A DNA stretch of 64,000 nucleotides from Pacificibacter maritimus (GTDB lineage Bacteria; Pseudomonadota; Alphaproteobacteria; Rhodobacterales; Rhodobacteraceae). The stretch's first letter is position 1; each line of letters starts with the position of its first letter. Made by a program: the position numbers and the translations under genes. Location of the stretch: positions 124,001 to 188,000 of the forward strand of contig NZ_RKQK01000005.1 in assembly GCF_003814915.1 (NCBI RefSeq), read 5' to 3'. Below are positions 7,599-16,165 of the stretch, one piece after another. Under the pieces are notes generated by a model. That model ran no database searches, was not told the DNA's origin, and was given only the letters and a program-made list of their open reading frames with translations.

Positions 7599-8791
7599 GC
7601 GCTTGGATCCATATCATCGGCATGGGGGACAATGGGCTCGAAAGCTTAACTCCTGCGACTCGCTGTATTTTGGAAAACGCTGATGTTATTGTTGGCGCGC
7701 AGCGTCATCACGATTTGACCAGTGAAATCGCAGCGGACCGACTGTCATGGCCATCGCCCTTTCACGCATTAACCGAGACCCTAGAAAATCTGCGCGGTAA
7801 TCAGGTGGTAGTTTTGGCCACGGGCGATCCGCTTTGGTATTCTGTGGGCGTTAGTATTGCGACCAAATTTCCCGCGCGTGATGTTTTATTTCATCCGCAA
7901 GTATCCGCTTTTCAATTGGCGGCCGCACGCATGCATTGGAGTTTGGGAGACGTCGAAACGCTCACCGTTCACGGGCGACCTGTTGAGACGATTCTACCCT
8001 TTCTTGCTCCGCAACAAAAACTCATCGTATTGACCGCAGGAGCGCAGACTCCGCATGAAATTGCACAGATTCTAACGGCACGTGGGTATGGTAAATCCAA
8101 GATGACGGTCTTGGCGCATATGGGCGGTGCGGCCGAGCAGCGCTTTGATGGCTTGGCAAACACTTGGGCACACCGCGTCCCTGACTTTCACAGCCTCGCG
8201 ATCGATTGCGTTCTTGAGTCGCATATATCACCGCAGCCTAGGATCGGACTACCTGATGATGCATTCATTTCTGACGGCACCATGACCAAGCGCGACATCC
8301 GTGCACTCACTTTGTCCAAGCTGATGCCGATGCGTGGCGCTACGCTTTGGGATATTGGATGTGGATCAGGATCGGTGGCCATTGAATGGCTGAGAGCTGC
8401 GCCGAATGCGCGAGCAATTGGCATAGAGCGCCGCGCAGATCGACGTAGCATGGCGTTGGAAAATGCCGTTACTTTAGGGGGGGCGAATTTGACTGTAGTC
8501 GACGGTATAGTGCCTGATGCTTTGGCTGATCTTGCCGCGCCTGACGCGGTGTTTATCGGCGGTGGGTTGTCTCATGCGACATTCGCTACCGCTTGGGCAG
8601 CTTTAAAAACACATGGGCGTTTGGTGGCCAATGCGGTGACGCTCGAAGGTGAAGCAGTTTTACTAGATTTATTTGCGCAGCACGGTGGTGATCTGAGCCG
8701 TATAGCTGTCAGTCACGCAGAACCTGTGGGACGATTAACGGGCTGGCGGGCAGCCATGCCTTTGACACAGTGGAGCATCGTAAAACTATGA
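7595..8791 (+). CDS. cobL: Precorrin-6Y C5,15-methyltransferase (decarboxylating) CobL
   Basis: 398 residues, a normal full-length fusion of a CbiE-type methyltransferase (about 1-195, starting AWIHIIGMGDNG) and a CbiT-type methyltransferase/decarboxylase (about 225-395, with the SAM-binding loop LWDIGCGSGSVAIEWL). It methylates C5 and C15 and removes the C12 acetate carboxyl of the precorrin-6 intermediate. The ATG at 7595 overlaps the cobH stop by four bases, and the end overlaps cobI the same way, so all are one translationally coupled unit in the cytosol. Confidence 0.95.
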   Translation: MSAWIHIIGMGDNGLESLTPATRCILENADVIVGAQRHHDLTSEIAADRLSWPSPFHALTETLENLRGNQVVVLATGDPLWYSVGVSIATKFPARDVLFHPQVSAFQLAAARMHWSLGDVETLTVHGRPVETILPFLAPQQKLIVLTAGAQTPHEIAQILTARGYGKSKMTVLAHMGGAAEQRFDGLANTWAHRVPDFHSLAIDCVLESHISPQPRIGLPDDAFISDGTMTKRDIRALTLSKLMPMRGATLWDIGCGSGSVAIEWLRAAPNARAIGIERRADRRSMALENAVTLGGANLTVVDGIVPDALADLAAPDAVFIGGGLSHATFATAWAALKTHGRLVANAVTLEGEAVLLDLFAQHGGDLSRIAVSHAEPVGRLTGWRAAMPLTQWSIVKL

Positions 8792-9516
8792 CCCATGCCC
8801 CTTTATCCCAAGTTAAGCGCGGAAAGGTCTATGGCATTGGACTTGGGCCCGGCGATCCTGAATTGATGACGCTCAAGGCCGCGCGCTTAATTCGCGAAGC
8901 ATCCGTTATTGCATACCCAACACTTGCAGGCGGAGCATCTTTCGCCCGCTCCATCGCTGCTGAATTTATCGCGCAGGGCACGCGTGAGATCGTGATGGAT
9001 GTGCCGATGACTGTCGCACGTGGCCCTGCACAACACGCCTATGATCAAGGCGCAGCCCGAATAGCCGAGGCATTGGAAGCTGGGCAAGACGTCGTTGTCT
9101 TATGTGAGGGCGATCCGTTTTTCTACGGGTCTTTTATGTATCTCTTTGCGCGTTTGAGATCAGATTTTCAGGTCGAAATTGTGCCCGGTGTCACCTCTGT
9201 AACGGCCTGTGCCGCTGTCGCACAGCTGCCGCTTGTGGCACGTAACGAGGTGATGACTGTTTTGCCTGCTCCGCTTGAAGATGCCTCATTGCGCGACAAA
9301 ATCGCAGGTAGCGATACAGTGATTGTGATGAAGCTCGGGCGCCATTTCAAACGTGTACGTGCGCTGATCGATACGGCAGGCCTCACCGAAAAATCCGTTT
9401 ATATCGAGCGCGCTACTGGCGCCAATGAAGTTGTGAAACCGTTGAAAGACGCGCCCGAGACAGCGCCGTATTTTTCAATGATCTTGATTGTGAAAGGGGC
9501 CGATCCGTGGCTGTAA
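8788..9516 (+). CDS. cobI: Precorrin-2 C20-methyltransferase CobI
   Basis: 242 residues from the ATG at 8788. The tetrapyrrole methyltransferase signature VYGIGLGPGDPELMTLKA is near the start and CEGDPFFYGSFMYL further on, both typical of CobI/CbiL, which uses S-adenosylmethionine to methylate C20 of precorrin-2. A GTG at 8770 would add six residues inside cobL; the ATGA overlap with the cobL stop favours 8788. It overlaps the next gene by ten bases. A normal-length single domain. Confidence 0.93.
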   Translation: MTHAPLSQVKRGKVYGIGLGPGDPELMTLKAARLIREASVIAYPTLAGGASFARSIAAEFIAQGTREIVMDVPMTVARGPAQHAYDQGAARIAEALEAGQDVVVLCEGDPFFYGSFMYLFARLRSDFQVEIVPGVTSVTACAAVAQLPLVARNEVMTVLPAPLEDASLRDKIAGSDTVIVMKLGRHFKRVRALIDTAGLTEKSVYIERATGANEVVKPLKDAPETAPYFSMILIVKGADPWL

Positions 9517-11294
9517 AACCCGTCGTCTTATGCTTGAACCGTTCAGGCGAAGAGGTGGCCCGCAAAGTCGCCGAACTCTTATCTGCAGACCTCCACGGCC
9601 GCGAGGGTCGCACATCTTGTGAAGTGACTTTTGCCAATGCTTTGGATCACGCACGTGATCTTTTTGCTGCGGGTGTGCCGATCATCGGTGTCTGCGCTTC
9701 GGGTATTTTGATCCGTGCCGTTGCGCCGTTGCTGAGCGACAAGCGCAGTGAACCGCCCGTCTTATCGGTCTCTGATGATGGGGCGGTTGTTATCCCCCTG
9801 TTGGGTGGGCACCGTGGTGCAAACCGTATAGCGCGTGACATTGCAAAAGGCATCGGCGCACAGGCTGCCGTGACAACTGCAGGTGATATCGGCTTGGGTA
9901 TCGCGCTGGACGAGCCGCCCTTGGGATACCGATTGGCAAACCCCGAAGACGCCAAAGATGCGATGGCGTCTTTGCTGGCGGGCGAGGGCGTCAGCCTCAC
10001 CGGTGAGAATATTTTTGACCTTGAAGATGTTGATGGCGCGATTGAGTTATGCGTCACGGACGCCCCTGTTCAGGGCAGTGCTACCAAGCTTGTCTATCAT
10101 CCTCAGCGCTATGCGTTGGGCGTGGGCTGTGCGCGTAATGCGGATCCAGATGAGCTTTGGGAATTGGTTCAAAAAGCGTTATACGACAACGGGATAGCTG
10201 AGGGTGCAATCGCGTCAGTAAACACGATTGATCTCAAGGCCGATGAACCTGCGATGAACGAATTGGCTAAGCGGTTGAATGTGCCATTACGCCTTTTCAC
10301 CGCAGGCGAGCTGGAAGAGTACGCAGCAGATTTGGCCAATCCGTCCGATGTGGTTTTTGCGGAAGTCGGCTGTCATGGCGTGTCCGAAGGGGCTGCTTTG
10401 GCCGCAGGTGGCACTCTGTCGGTTGAAAAAGTAAAGACCGCAAATACAACCTGCGCGCTGACACGGTCAGACGCGCCAATCACCGAGTATACAGGTCGTG
10501 CGCGTGGGCGTTTGGCTGTTGTCGGGATCGGGCCGGGCCAAGCCGCTTGGCGCACACCTGAGGTGTCAAAATTGGTGTCTCAGGCAGAAGAATTGGTAGG
10601 CTACGGCCTATATATAGATTTGCTCGGACCTTTAGCTGCTGGCAAAGCACGTAGTGATTTTCCGTTGGGTGGTGAAGAAGATCGGTGCCGTTATGCGCTG
10701 GAACAGGCTGCGCTTGGTAAAAACGTAGCACTAGTTTGCTCTGGCGATGCAGGCATTTACGCCATGGCAGCGCTTGTGTTTGAATTGCTGGATCGCGCCC
10801 CCGACGACCATGGCGTCTCTGATGCAGCGCACCGCGTTGAGGTGGTTTGCTCTCCGGGTGTGTCAGCTTTGCAAGGAGCAGCAGCCCGTGCGGGCGCACC
10901 TTTGGGGCATGACTTTTGCGCGATTTCGCTGTCAGATTTACTGACCCCGCGTGCTGATATTGTGCGCCGCTTGCAAGCCGCAGCTGAAGGTGATTTCGTG
11001 ATCGCTTTCTACAATCCAGTGTCGATGAGGCGCCGTACGCTGTTGGCAGAAGCGCGTGATATTTTGCTAAAACACCGTCCCGCAGATACGCCCGTCATGT
11101 TGGCGTCAAACCTTGGTCGGCCAACTGAAAACGTGCGGTATCGCCGCTTGGATGAATTGGAAGTCGATGAGGTTGATATGCTGACTGTCGTGCTGATCGG
11201 CTCAAGTAATACGCGTTTGGCGCAATTGGGCGAAGGCCCGCGTATGTATACGCCGCGTGGTTATGCACGTAAAATTGACGGAGATTTGTCATGA
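9507..11294 (+). CDS. cobJ: CbiG-CobJ fusion: cobalamin protein CbiG plus precorrin-3B C17-methyltransferase
   Basis: 595 residues in two parts. About 1-325 is CbiG (GVCASGILIRAVAPLL, LLGGHRGANRIARDIA, later CARNADPDELWELV), which opens the delta-lactone in the anaerobic route. About 333-590 is CobJ/CbiH (GRLAVVGIGPGQAAWRTPE, CSGDAGIYAMAALVFE, FYNPVSMRRRTLL), the ring-contracting C17-methyltransferase. The GTG start at 9507 lies ten bases inside cobI. The stop overlaps cobM by four bases. CbiG belongs to cobalt-early, CobJ-type naming to oxygen-dependent routes, so the pathway type cannot be fixed from this gene alone. Confidence 0.92.
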   Translation: MAVKPVVLCLNRSGEEVARKVAELLSADLHGREGRTSCEVTFANALDHARDLFAAGVPIIGVCASGILIRAVAPLLSDKRSEPPVLSVSDDGAVVIPLLGGHRGANRIARDIAKGIGAQAAVTTAGDIGLGIALDEPPLGYRLANPEDAKDAMASLLAGEGVSLTGENIFDLEDVDGAIELCVTDAPVQGSATKLVYHPQRYALGVGCARNADPDELWELVQKALYDNGIAEGAIASVNTIDLKADEPAMNELAKRLNVPLRLFTAGELEEYAADLANPSDVVFAEVGCHGVSEGAALAAGGTLSVEKVKTANTTCALTRSDAPITEYTGRARGRLAVVGIGPGQAAWRTPEVSKLVSQAEELVGYGLYIDLLGPLAAGKARSDFPLGGEEDRCRYALEQAALGKNVALVCSGDAGIYAMAALVFELLDRAPDDHGVSDAAHRVEVVCSPGVSALQGAAARAGAPLGHDFCAISLSDLLTPRADIVRRLQAAAEGDFVIAFYNPVSMRRRTLLAEARDILLKHRPADTPVMLASNLGRPTENVRYRRLDELEVDEVDMLTVVLIGSSNTRLAQLGEGPRMYTPRGYARKIDGDLS

Positions 11295-12058
11295 CAGTTT
11301 TCTTTATCGGCGCAGGTCCAGGTGACCCAGAACTATTGACCAAAAAAGCCGAACGTCTGATCGGTGAATGCCCTGTATGTCTTTACGCGGGATCGCTGGT
11401 TCCAGAACAAGTTGTGGCGGGGGCGCCCGCTGATGCCCTCGTGATGGACACCGCGCCGATGACTTTGGATGACACCCATGAGCAGATCAAGCGAGCCCAC
11501 GCAAAAGGTCAGGATGTGGCCCGCGTTCATTCTGGTGATCCGTCACTCTATGGCGCAATTGCAGAACAAATCCGCCGCCTGCGTGCTGATGGAATAGATT
11601 ATGAAATCATTCCGGGAGTACCAGCTTATGCTGCAGCAGCGGCGGCATTGGGGCAAGAGTTGACAATACCTGAAGTGGCACAATCCATTGTGCTGACGCG
11701 TGTGTCGATGAAATCGACATCTATGCCAGCCGGCGAAACACTTGAAAATTTTGCCAAAACAGGCGCAACTTTGGCTATTCACTTGGGTGTGCGGAACCTG
11801 CGTGAAATTGAACGTCAGCTCGCGCCATATTATGGTGAAAACTGCCCTGTGGCTGTCGTTTATCGTGTGGGGTGGCCCGATCAAATGTTGATTCGCGGTA
11901 CGCTAAGCGACATCCGTGAAAAGGTTCGTGTCGAAAAGATCACGCGCACGGCGCTTATTTTGGTGGGGCCCGCCATGGGCGAGGTGTCGGATTTTAAGGA
12001 TTCTGCGCTATATGACCCTGAAATGCCGCATGTATTACGCCCGAAAGTGAAACCGTAA
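11291..12058 (+). CDS. cobM: Precorrin-4 C11-methyltransferase CobM
   Basis: 255 residues, single tetrapyrrole methyltransferase domain with VFFIGAGPGDPELLTKKA at the N-terminus and ARVHSGDPSLYGAIAEQ further in, diagnostic of CobM/CbiF, which methylates C11 of precorrin-4. The ATG at 11291 overlaps the stop of the CbiG-CobJ gene (ATGA). It is the last recognisable gene of the rightward cob operon. No intrinsic terminator is obvious after it. Confidence 0.95.
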   Translation: MTVFFIGAGPGDPELLTKKAERLIGECPVCLYAGSLVPEQVVAGAPADALVMDTAPMTLDDTHEQIKRAHAKGQDVARVHSGDPSLYGAIAEQIRRLRADGIDYEIIPGVPAYAAAAAALGQELTIPEVAQSIVLTRVSMKSTSMPAGETLENFAKTGATLAIHLGVRNLREIERQLAPYYGENCPVAVVYRVGWPDQMLIRGTLSDIREKVRVEKITRTALILVGPAMGEVSDFKDSALYDPEMPHVLRPKVKP

Positions 12059-12120
12059 CAGTTGGACGAGACGGGTTTTAGGGCGGCAAACAAGTACTTT
12101 GTCTTTTTGTCATGAAAGGT

Positions 12121-12153
12121 TAACTTGAACGACAGTACGATTGTGTCAAGTTA
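12121..12153. promoter_or_regulatory. Inverted repeat upstream of a hypothetical gene
   Basis: TAACTTGA (12121-12128) and TCAAGTTA (12146-12153) form a perfect eight-base inverted repeat with a 17-base gap, 35 bases before the start at 12188. It could be an operator or a hairpin of the leader; there is no T run, so it is not an intrinsic terminator for cobM. Function unknown. Confidence 0.3.
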
Positions 12154-12187
12154 GCATCACCTGATCACTTAGACCTGCGGAGTTCCT

Positions 12188-12550
12188 ATGTCTGATTATG
12201 CACATGATTTTTTGCCCAAAGAGGTTCGTGAGGGTTTGGAGCTTGCGCGCAAACGGGATTTAAAACGTCGTTCACGATTGCGGGTGCGCACGGACGAGAA
12301 TGTTTATCCAATTTTGCGCTTGTGGGATAATGGTTTTGCGGTGGATCGCGAAAACGCAGAGCGTCTGCGCGGATACGTGGATATTTATGATGGCGCGCGC
12401 CACATGTACCAAGCTTTGATCGTCGCCTCGCAAGATGACGGTTTTGAAATGCTCTTTGATTTCAAGCGGTCGACAGCAACAACAGATCGCCCCGCTTTGG
12501 ATTACGACCAGCCCGAAGACGCGCCAGTCGCTTTGCTTTCAAGCCGTTAG
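12188..12550 (+). CDS. Conserved-looking hypothetical protein, 120 residues
   Basis: A soluble 120-residue protein with no signal or membrane segment. It has a very basic stretch near 20-36 (ARKRDLKRRSRLRVRT) followed by a beta-rich section (YPILRLWDNGFAVD, LRGYVDIYDGARHMYQALI). The arrangement of an Arg-rich strand then a short beta barrel-like segment is faintly like a PilZ domain, but the diagnostic motif is not clear, so I do not name it. It has its own upstream spacer with an inverted repeat and converges on the MalY-type gene 12 bases away. Confidence 0.75.
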   Translation: MSDYAHDFLPKEVREGLELARKRDLKRRSRLRVRTDENVYPILRLWDNGFAVDRENAERLRGYVDIYDGARHMYQALIVASQDDGFEMLFDFKRSTATTDRPALDYDQPEDAPVALLSSR

Positions 12551-12562
12551 ATGCCTTCGCGG

Positions 12563-13744
12563 CTATTGCAGATCCTCAAAGGCCTTTGCCAGACGCCGCG
12601 TGGCTTCCAGAACAAGGCTGCGTGGCGTTGCAAGGTTGAACCGTAAATAGGTTTCTCCACCCGCCCCAAAAGTCGGCCCATGGTTTGGGGCAATGTTCGC
12701 GTCTCTTTCAACACGCTTGGTAAATTCTTCGCGCGCCATGCCCGTGCCGCTAAAATCGACCCAAGCCAAATACGTGGCCTCAAGTGGCATAGATTTCAGG
12801 CCAGGAATGGCATTGATCGCCTCATCAAAAATGCGGTGGTTTTCTGCCAAATAAGCCGTCAAATCATCGACCCACGCGGCACCTTCGGCGGAATAGGCGG
12901 CGGTTGCTGTCGCCAAGCCGAATGAGTTTGGCGATATTCCAAGACCCATCATGGATTTTGCAAAACGTGCGCGCAGCGCTTTGTCTTCGATAATTACATT
13001 GCCTGCATGTGTGCCTGCGATGTTAAATGTTTTTGTCGTCGCAGTCATCATCACCAAGCGATTTGTAATGTCTTTGAACTGCGCCATCACAGTGTGCTGA
13101 GCTTCGCCCAAAATCAAATCGTGATGAATCTCATCTGACACAAGAATCAAGTCATGGCGTTTGCAAAAATCCGCGACGCCTTGCAATTCTTGCTGCGTCC
13201 ATACACGACCGCCTGGATTATGCGGAGAGCACAAGATTAACATGGTTTCAGCGCCAGTCATCTGCGCGTCCCATGTCGCAAAATCCATTGCGTATTTGCC
13301 ATTTTCTTGTGCCAATTTGCATTCGACAACCTGGCGGTCCGCGGCTTTAATCGTGCGAGCAAAGGCGTGATAGACGGGTGTCATCAAGACAACGCCATCG
13401 CCTTTTTGCGTGAATGCATCCAGACACATTGCTGTGCCGTTGACCAAGCCATGAGTGGTGAAAATCCAATCGGCCTCGACGTTCCAATTGTGACGGGTTT
13501 TCATCCACCAGCGAATGGCATCAGTATAGGCTGTTTCATCCCCCGAATAGCCGTAAATCCCATGTGTGACCATATCTTCTAGGGCTTTTTGAACGCGCGC
13601 AGGGGGACGAAAGTCCATATCGGCCACCCACATCGCGATCCCGTCTTTTGCGGGCACGTTGTAGATTTTTTCCATCAAGTCCCATTTCGCGCAATGGGTT
13701 CCGAAACGATTGATAACTTCGTCAAACGGCGATTGTTCGGTCAT
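12563..13744 (-). CDS. MalY/PatB-family PLP enzyme, probable cystathionine beta-lyase
   Basis: 393 residues of fold-type I aminotransferase. Visible marks are MWVADMDFRPP near the start (the MalY/PatB signature), the CSPHNPGGRVW turn, SDEIHHDLIL for the cofactor Asp, and the PLP lysine in TATTKTFNIAG. The family splits cystathionine or other Cys-S conjugates to give a thiol, pyruvate and ammonia. I start at the ATG at 13744 with AAAGGA seven bases before it; a TTG six codons upstream is less likely. It is divergent from the deformylase operon. Confidence 0.88.
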   Translation of the reverse strand: MTEQSPFDEVINRFGTHCAKWDLMEKIYNVPAKDGIAMWVADMDFRPPARVQKALEDMVTHGIYGYSGDETAYTDAIRWWMKTRHNWNVEADWIFTTHGLVNGTAMCLDAFTQKGDGVVLMTPVYHAFARTIKAADRQVVECKLAQENGKYAMDFATWDAQMTGAETMLILCSPHNPGGRVWTQQELQGVADFCKRHDLILVSDEIHHDLILGEAQHTVMAQFKDITNRLVMMTATTKTFNIAGTHAGNVIIEDKALRARFAKSMMGLGISPNSFGLATATAAYSAEGAAWVDDLTAYLAENHRIFDEAINAIPGLKSMPLEATYLAWVDFSGTGMAREEFTKRVERDANIAPNHGPTFGAGGETYLRFNLATPRSLVLEATRRLAKAFEDLQ

Positions 13745-13872
13745 TAGAAAATCCTTTGCCAATTTGGTTTGACCCTACTTTGCAAGTTCGCGAATGGAAA
13801 ATGACTTTTTTGATGTCAGGCGCATGCAGGCTGATGTTGCGAAATCCAAGTGGATTGACTAAATGCTGACGT

Positions 13873-14394
13873 ATGACATTGAAACCGATCCTTCTCCATC
13901 CCGACCCGCGCCTTAAAAAGGTATGTGACCCCGTGAGCGTTTTTGACAAAGACCTCGCGCAACTGGCTGATGACATGCTTGAAACCATGTATGATGCGCC
14001 AGGCGTTGGTTTAGCGGGGCCGCAGATTGGCGTGATGTCGCGCCTTTTGGTTATGGATTGCGTCAAAGAAGAGGGCGGTACCCCCGACCCCATAGCGATG
14101 GTTAATCCGAAAGTTGTTTGGGAAAGTGAAGATCGCAACATCTATGAAGAAGGTTGTTTGTCGATCCCAAATCAATACGCGGATGTCGAGCGCCCAAAAA
14201 TGGTGCGTGTGACTTGGCAGGATGTGACGGGTGCCGCGCAAGAACAAGAATTTGATGACTTATGGGCGACATGTGTTCAGCATGAAATCGACCATCTCGA
14301 TGGTACGTTGTTCATTGATTATCTGAAGCCGCTCAAACGCCAGATGATCACCCGCAAAATGCAAAAATACAAACGTGAGCTGGCGCGCGGATAG
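13873..14394 (+). CDS. def: Peptide deformylase
   Basis: 173 residues with all three catalytic motifs: [10 protein letters not shown] (44-53), EGCLSIP with metal ligand Cys95, and QHEIDHLDG with His137, Glu138 and His141. It removes the formyl group from new polypeptides and uses a bound metal. It is first in a three-gene rightward group with a deformylase-like gene and fmt, so the enzymes that add and remove the formyl group are encoded together. Confidence 0.97.
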   Translation: MTLKPILLHPDPRLKKVCDPVSVFDKDLAQLADDMLETMYDAPGVGLAGPQIGVMSRLLVMDCVKEEGGTPDPIAMVNPKVVWESEDRNIYEEGCLSIPNQYADVERPKMVRVTWQDVTGAAQEQEFDDLWATCVQHEIDHLDGTLFIDYLKPLKRQMITRKMQKYKRELARG

Positions 14395-14459
14395 AGGGTT
14401 GGGTCGCAGTCTTGCGGCACCTCTGGCATGTCCGCAATCCAGTGAAAGATCGGTAACTC

Positions 14460-14963
14460 ATGACCCAACGCCCTTTTGTGCCCTATCCCGATAAACGCCT
14501 CAAAACCATTTGTGCCCCTGTTGATACCATCACAGATGATATTCGCACCTTATGGTCTGACATGGTTGAAACAATGGATGCGATGCCTGGCTATGGCTTG
14601 GCAGGTCCGCAGATCGGTGTTTTACAGCGCTTGGCTGTGGTCGATTGTTCCCAAGAACGCGGCAAAGCTGTTTTGATGGCCAATCCTGAAATTTTGCATG
14701 CCTCCGCACAAATGCGCGACCATGAAGAAGCTTCACCAAACTTACCAGGTATGTCTGCTGTGATCGCACGCCCACGGGCTGTGACGGTGCGGTTCTTGAA
14801 CGCATCTGGCGAGATGGAAGAGCGCGATTTCGTGCATCTGTGGGCCACATCGGTTCAGCACCAGATTGATCACCTGAACGGCAAGATGTATTTCGATAAT
14901 TTGAAACCAGTCAAACGTCAGATGTTCTTGAAAAAGGCTAAAAAAATGGGAGCCATGAAATGA
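14460..14963 (+). CDS. Deformylase-like protein lacking catalytic residues
   Basis: 167 residues clearly homologous to peptide deformylase along the full length ([15 protein letters not shown], then [10 protein letters not shown] at 44-53). The second motif EGCLSIP is replaced by EASPNLP, so the metal-binding Cys is lost, probably replaced by Ser92. The third motif is QHQIDHLNG, with the catalytic Glu replaced by Gln135. Two of the essential groups are therefore missing and the protein is unlikely to be an ordinary deformylase. The frame is intact and the stop overlaps the fmt start (ATGA), so it is maintained and co-translated, not decaying. Role unknown; binding nascent chains or ribosome is a guess. 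Confidence 0.9.
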   Translation: MTQRPFVPYPDKRLKTICAPVDTITDDIRTLWSDMVETMDAMPGYGLAGPQIGVLQRLAVVDCSQERGKAVLMANPEILHASAQMRDHEEASPNLPGMSAVIARPRAVTVRFLNASGEMEERDFVHLWATSVQHQIDHLNGKMYFDNLKPVKRQMFLKKAKKMGAMK

Positions 14964-15865
14964 GAATTGTATTCATGGGATCTCCAGACTTTTCTGTCCC
15001 TGTTTTGAATGAATTGGTGGCAGCGGGGCATGAGATCGCTTGTGTCTATTGTCAGCCTCCGCGCCCTGCTGGTCGGGGAAAAAAAGATCGTATAACACCC
15101 GTTCATGCGCGCGCAGAAGAATTGGGTCTAATGGTGCGCCACCCTTTAAATTTCAAAGACCCTGCGGATATTGATGCCTTTGCAGCGCTGGATGCCGATG
15201 TCGCGGTTGTCGTCGCCTACGGTTTGATTTTGCCGCAAGCTTTACTTGATGCACCAAAGCGCGGCTGTTTGAATATCCACGCATCTTTGCTGCCGCGTTG
15301 GCGGGGGGCGGCGCCTATCCATCGCGCTATTCTAGAAGGCGATAACGAAACAGGCATTTGCATTATGCAGATGGAAGCGGGTCTAGACACTGGGCCAGTT
15401 TTGTTGCGGGTGGAAACCGATATTGAACCCGAAGACACCACGGCCACGCTGCATGATCGCTTATCTGAAATCGGCGCTGCTGCTATTGTTGATGGGCTCT
15501 ATGCGCTAGATCACCTCACACCAGAACCGCAATCGAGCCAAGGTGTCACCTATGCCAAAAAGATCGACAAAGCCGAGGCTAAGATCGATTGGACACAGCC
15601 TGCTGATCAAATTGATCGCCAAATTCGCGGGTTGTCCCCCTTTCCTGGTGCTTGGGCAAGCTATGCAGGTGAGCGGATTAAGTTTCATATGTCAAAACAT
15701 GTGCAAGGCACTGGACAAGCGGGTGAGGTGTTAGATGGATTCACCATCGCTTGTGGGGTGGATGCCGTTGAAATTCTCACGGCGCAGCGTACAGGAAAAC
15801 GTGCTATGCCTGCGGCAGAGGTCCTGAAGGGGCTTGAATTGCCAAAGGGCAGCACATTTGAATGA
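14960..15865 (+). CDS. fmt: Methionyl-tRNA formyltransferase
   Basis: 301 residues with the expected formyl-transfer motifs: [16 protein letters not shown] at the start, [20 protein letters not shown] holding the catalytic Asn-His, and [10 protein letters not shown]. It puts a formyl group from formyl-tetrahydrofolate on initiator Met-tRNA. The ATG at 14960 overlaps the deformylase-like gene by four bases. Normal length for the family. Confidence 0.96.
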   Translation: MRIVFMGSPDFSVPVLNELVAAGHEIACVYCQPPRPAGRGKKDRITPVHARAEELGLMVRHPLNFKDPADIDAFAALDADVAVVVAYGLILPQALLDAPKRGCLNIHASLLPRWRGAAPIHRAILEGDNETGICIMQMEAGLDTGPVLLRVETDIEPEDTTATLHDRLSEIGAAAIVDGLYALDHLTPEPQSSQGVTYAKKIDKAEAKIDWTQPADQIDRQIRGLSPFPGAWASYAGERIKFHMSKHVQGTGQAGEVLDGFTIACGVDAVEILTAQRTGKRAMPAAEVLKGLELPKGSTFE

Positions 15866-15874
15866 GGGCCTAAG

Positions 15875-16117
15875 ATGTTTCCAGTTCTAATCGGTACGGT
15901 CGTGATCGCAGGTATTGTCGGCTATACGACCGAAAAGACAGGTTTTACCCACAATGGATATTTGCAATCGATTATCATCTGTATCGGCGGCGCGTTTTTG
16001 GCGTATTTTCTAAAGCTGATGTTCGGCATCGGCCTGCGCCCTGCGGGTGTGAACGCGATTGTGTCGTCCCTTGGTGCACTGGTCATCGTGCCTACGCATT
16101 GGCGTCGCAATCGTTGA
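15875..16117 (+). CDS. Small membrane protein, GlsB/YeaQ/YmgE-like
   Basis: 80 residues with three hydrophobic segments and Gly-rich turns (VLIGTVVIAGIVGYTT, IICIGGAFLAYFLKLM, IVSSLGALVIVPTHWRRNR), a layout like the small transglycosylase-associated (GlsB/YeaQ) family. It starts ten bases after fmt and is followed at once by an intrinsic terminator, so it is probably the last gene of the def-fmt operon. Function unknown; the family label is from pattern only. Confidence 0.7.
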   Translation: MFPVLIGTVVIAGIVGYTTEKTGFTHNGYLQSIIICIGGAFLAYFLKLMFGIGLRPAGVNAIVSSLGALVIVPTHWRRNR

Positions 16118-16127
16118 CGGCGTGAAG

Positions 16128-16165
16128 CGCCGCGCAGATTACCCCGCGCGGCGTTTTGTTATTTT
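16128..16165 (+). terminator. Intrinsic terminator of the def-fmt operon
   Basis: CGCCGCGC (16128-16135) pairs with GCGCGGCG (16146-16153), followed by TTTTGTTATTTT. It lies 10 bases after the stop of the small membrane protein gene and just before the converging phytase gene ends at 16159. Confidence 0.8.
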
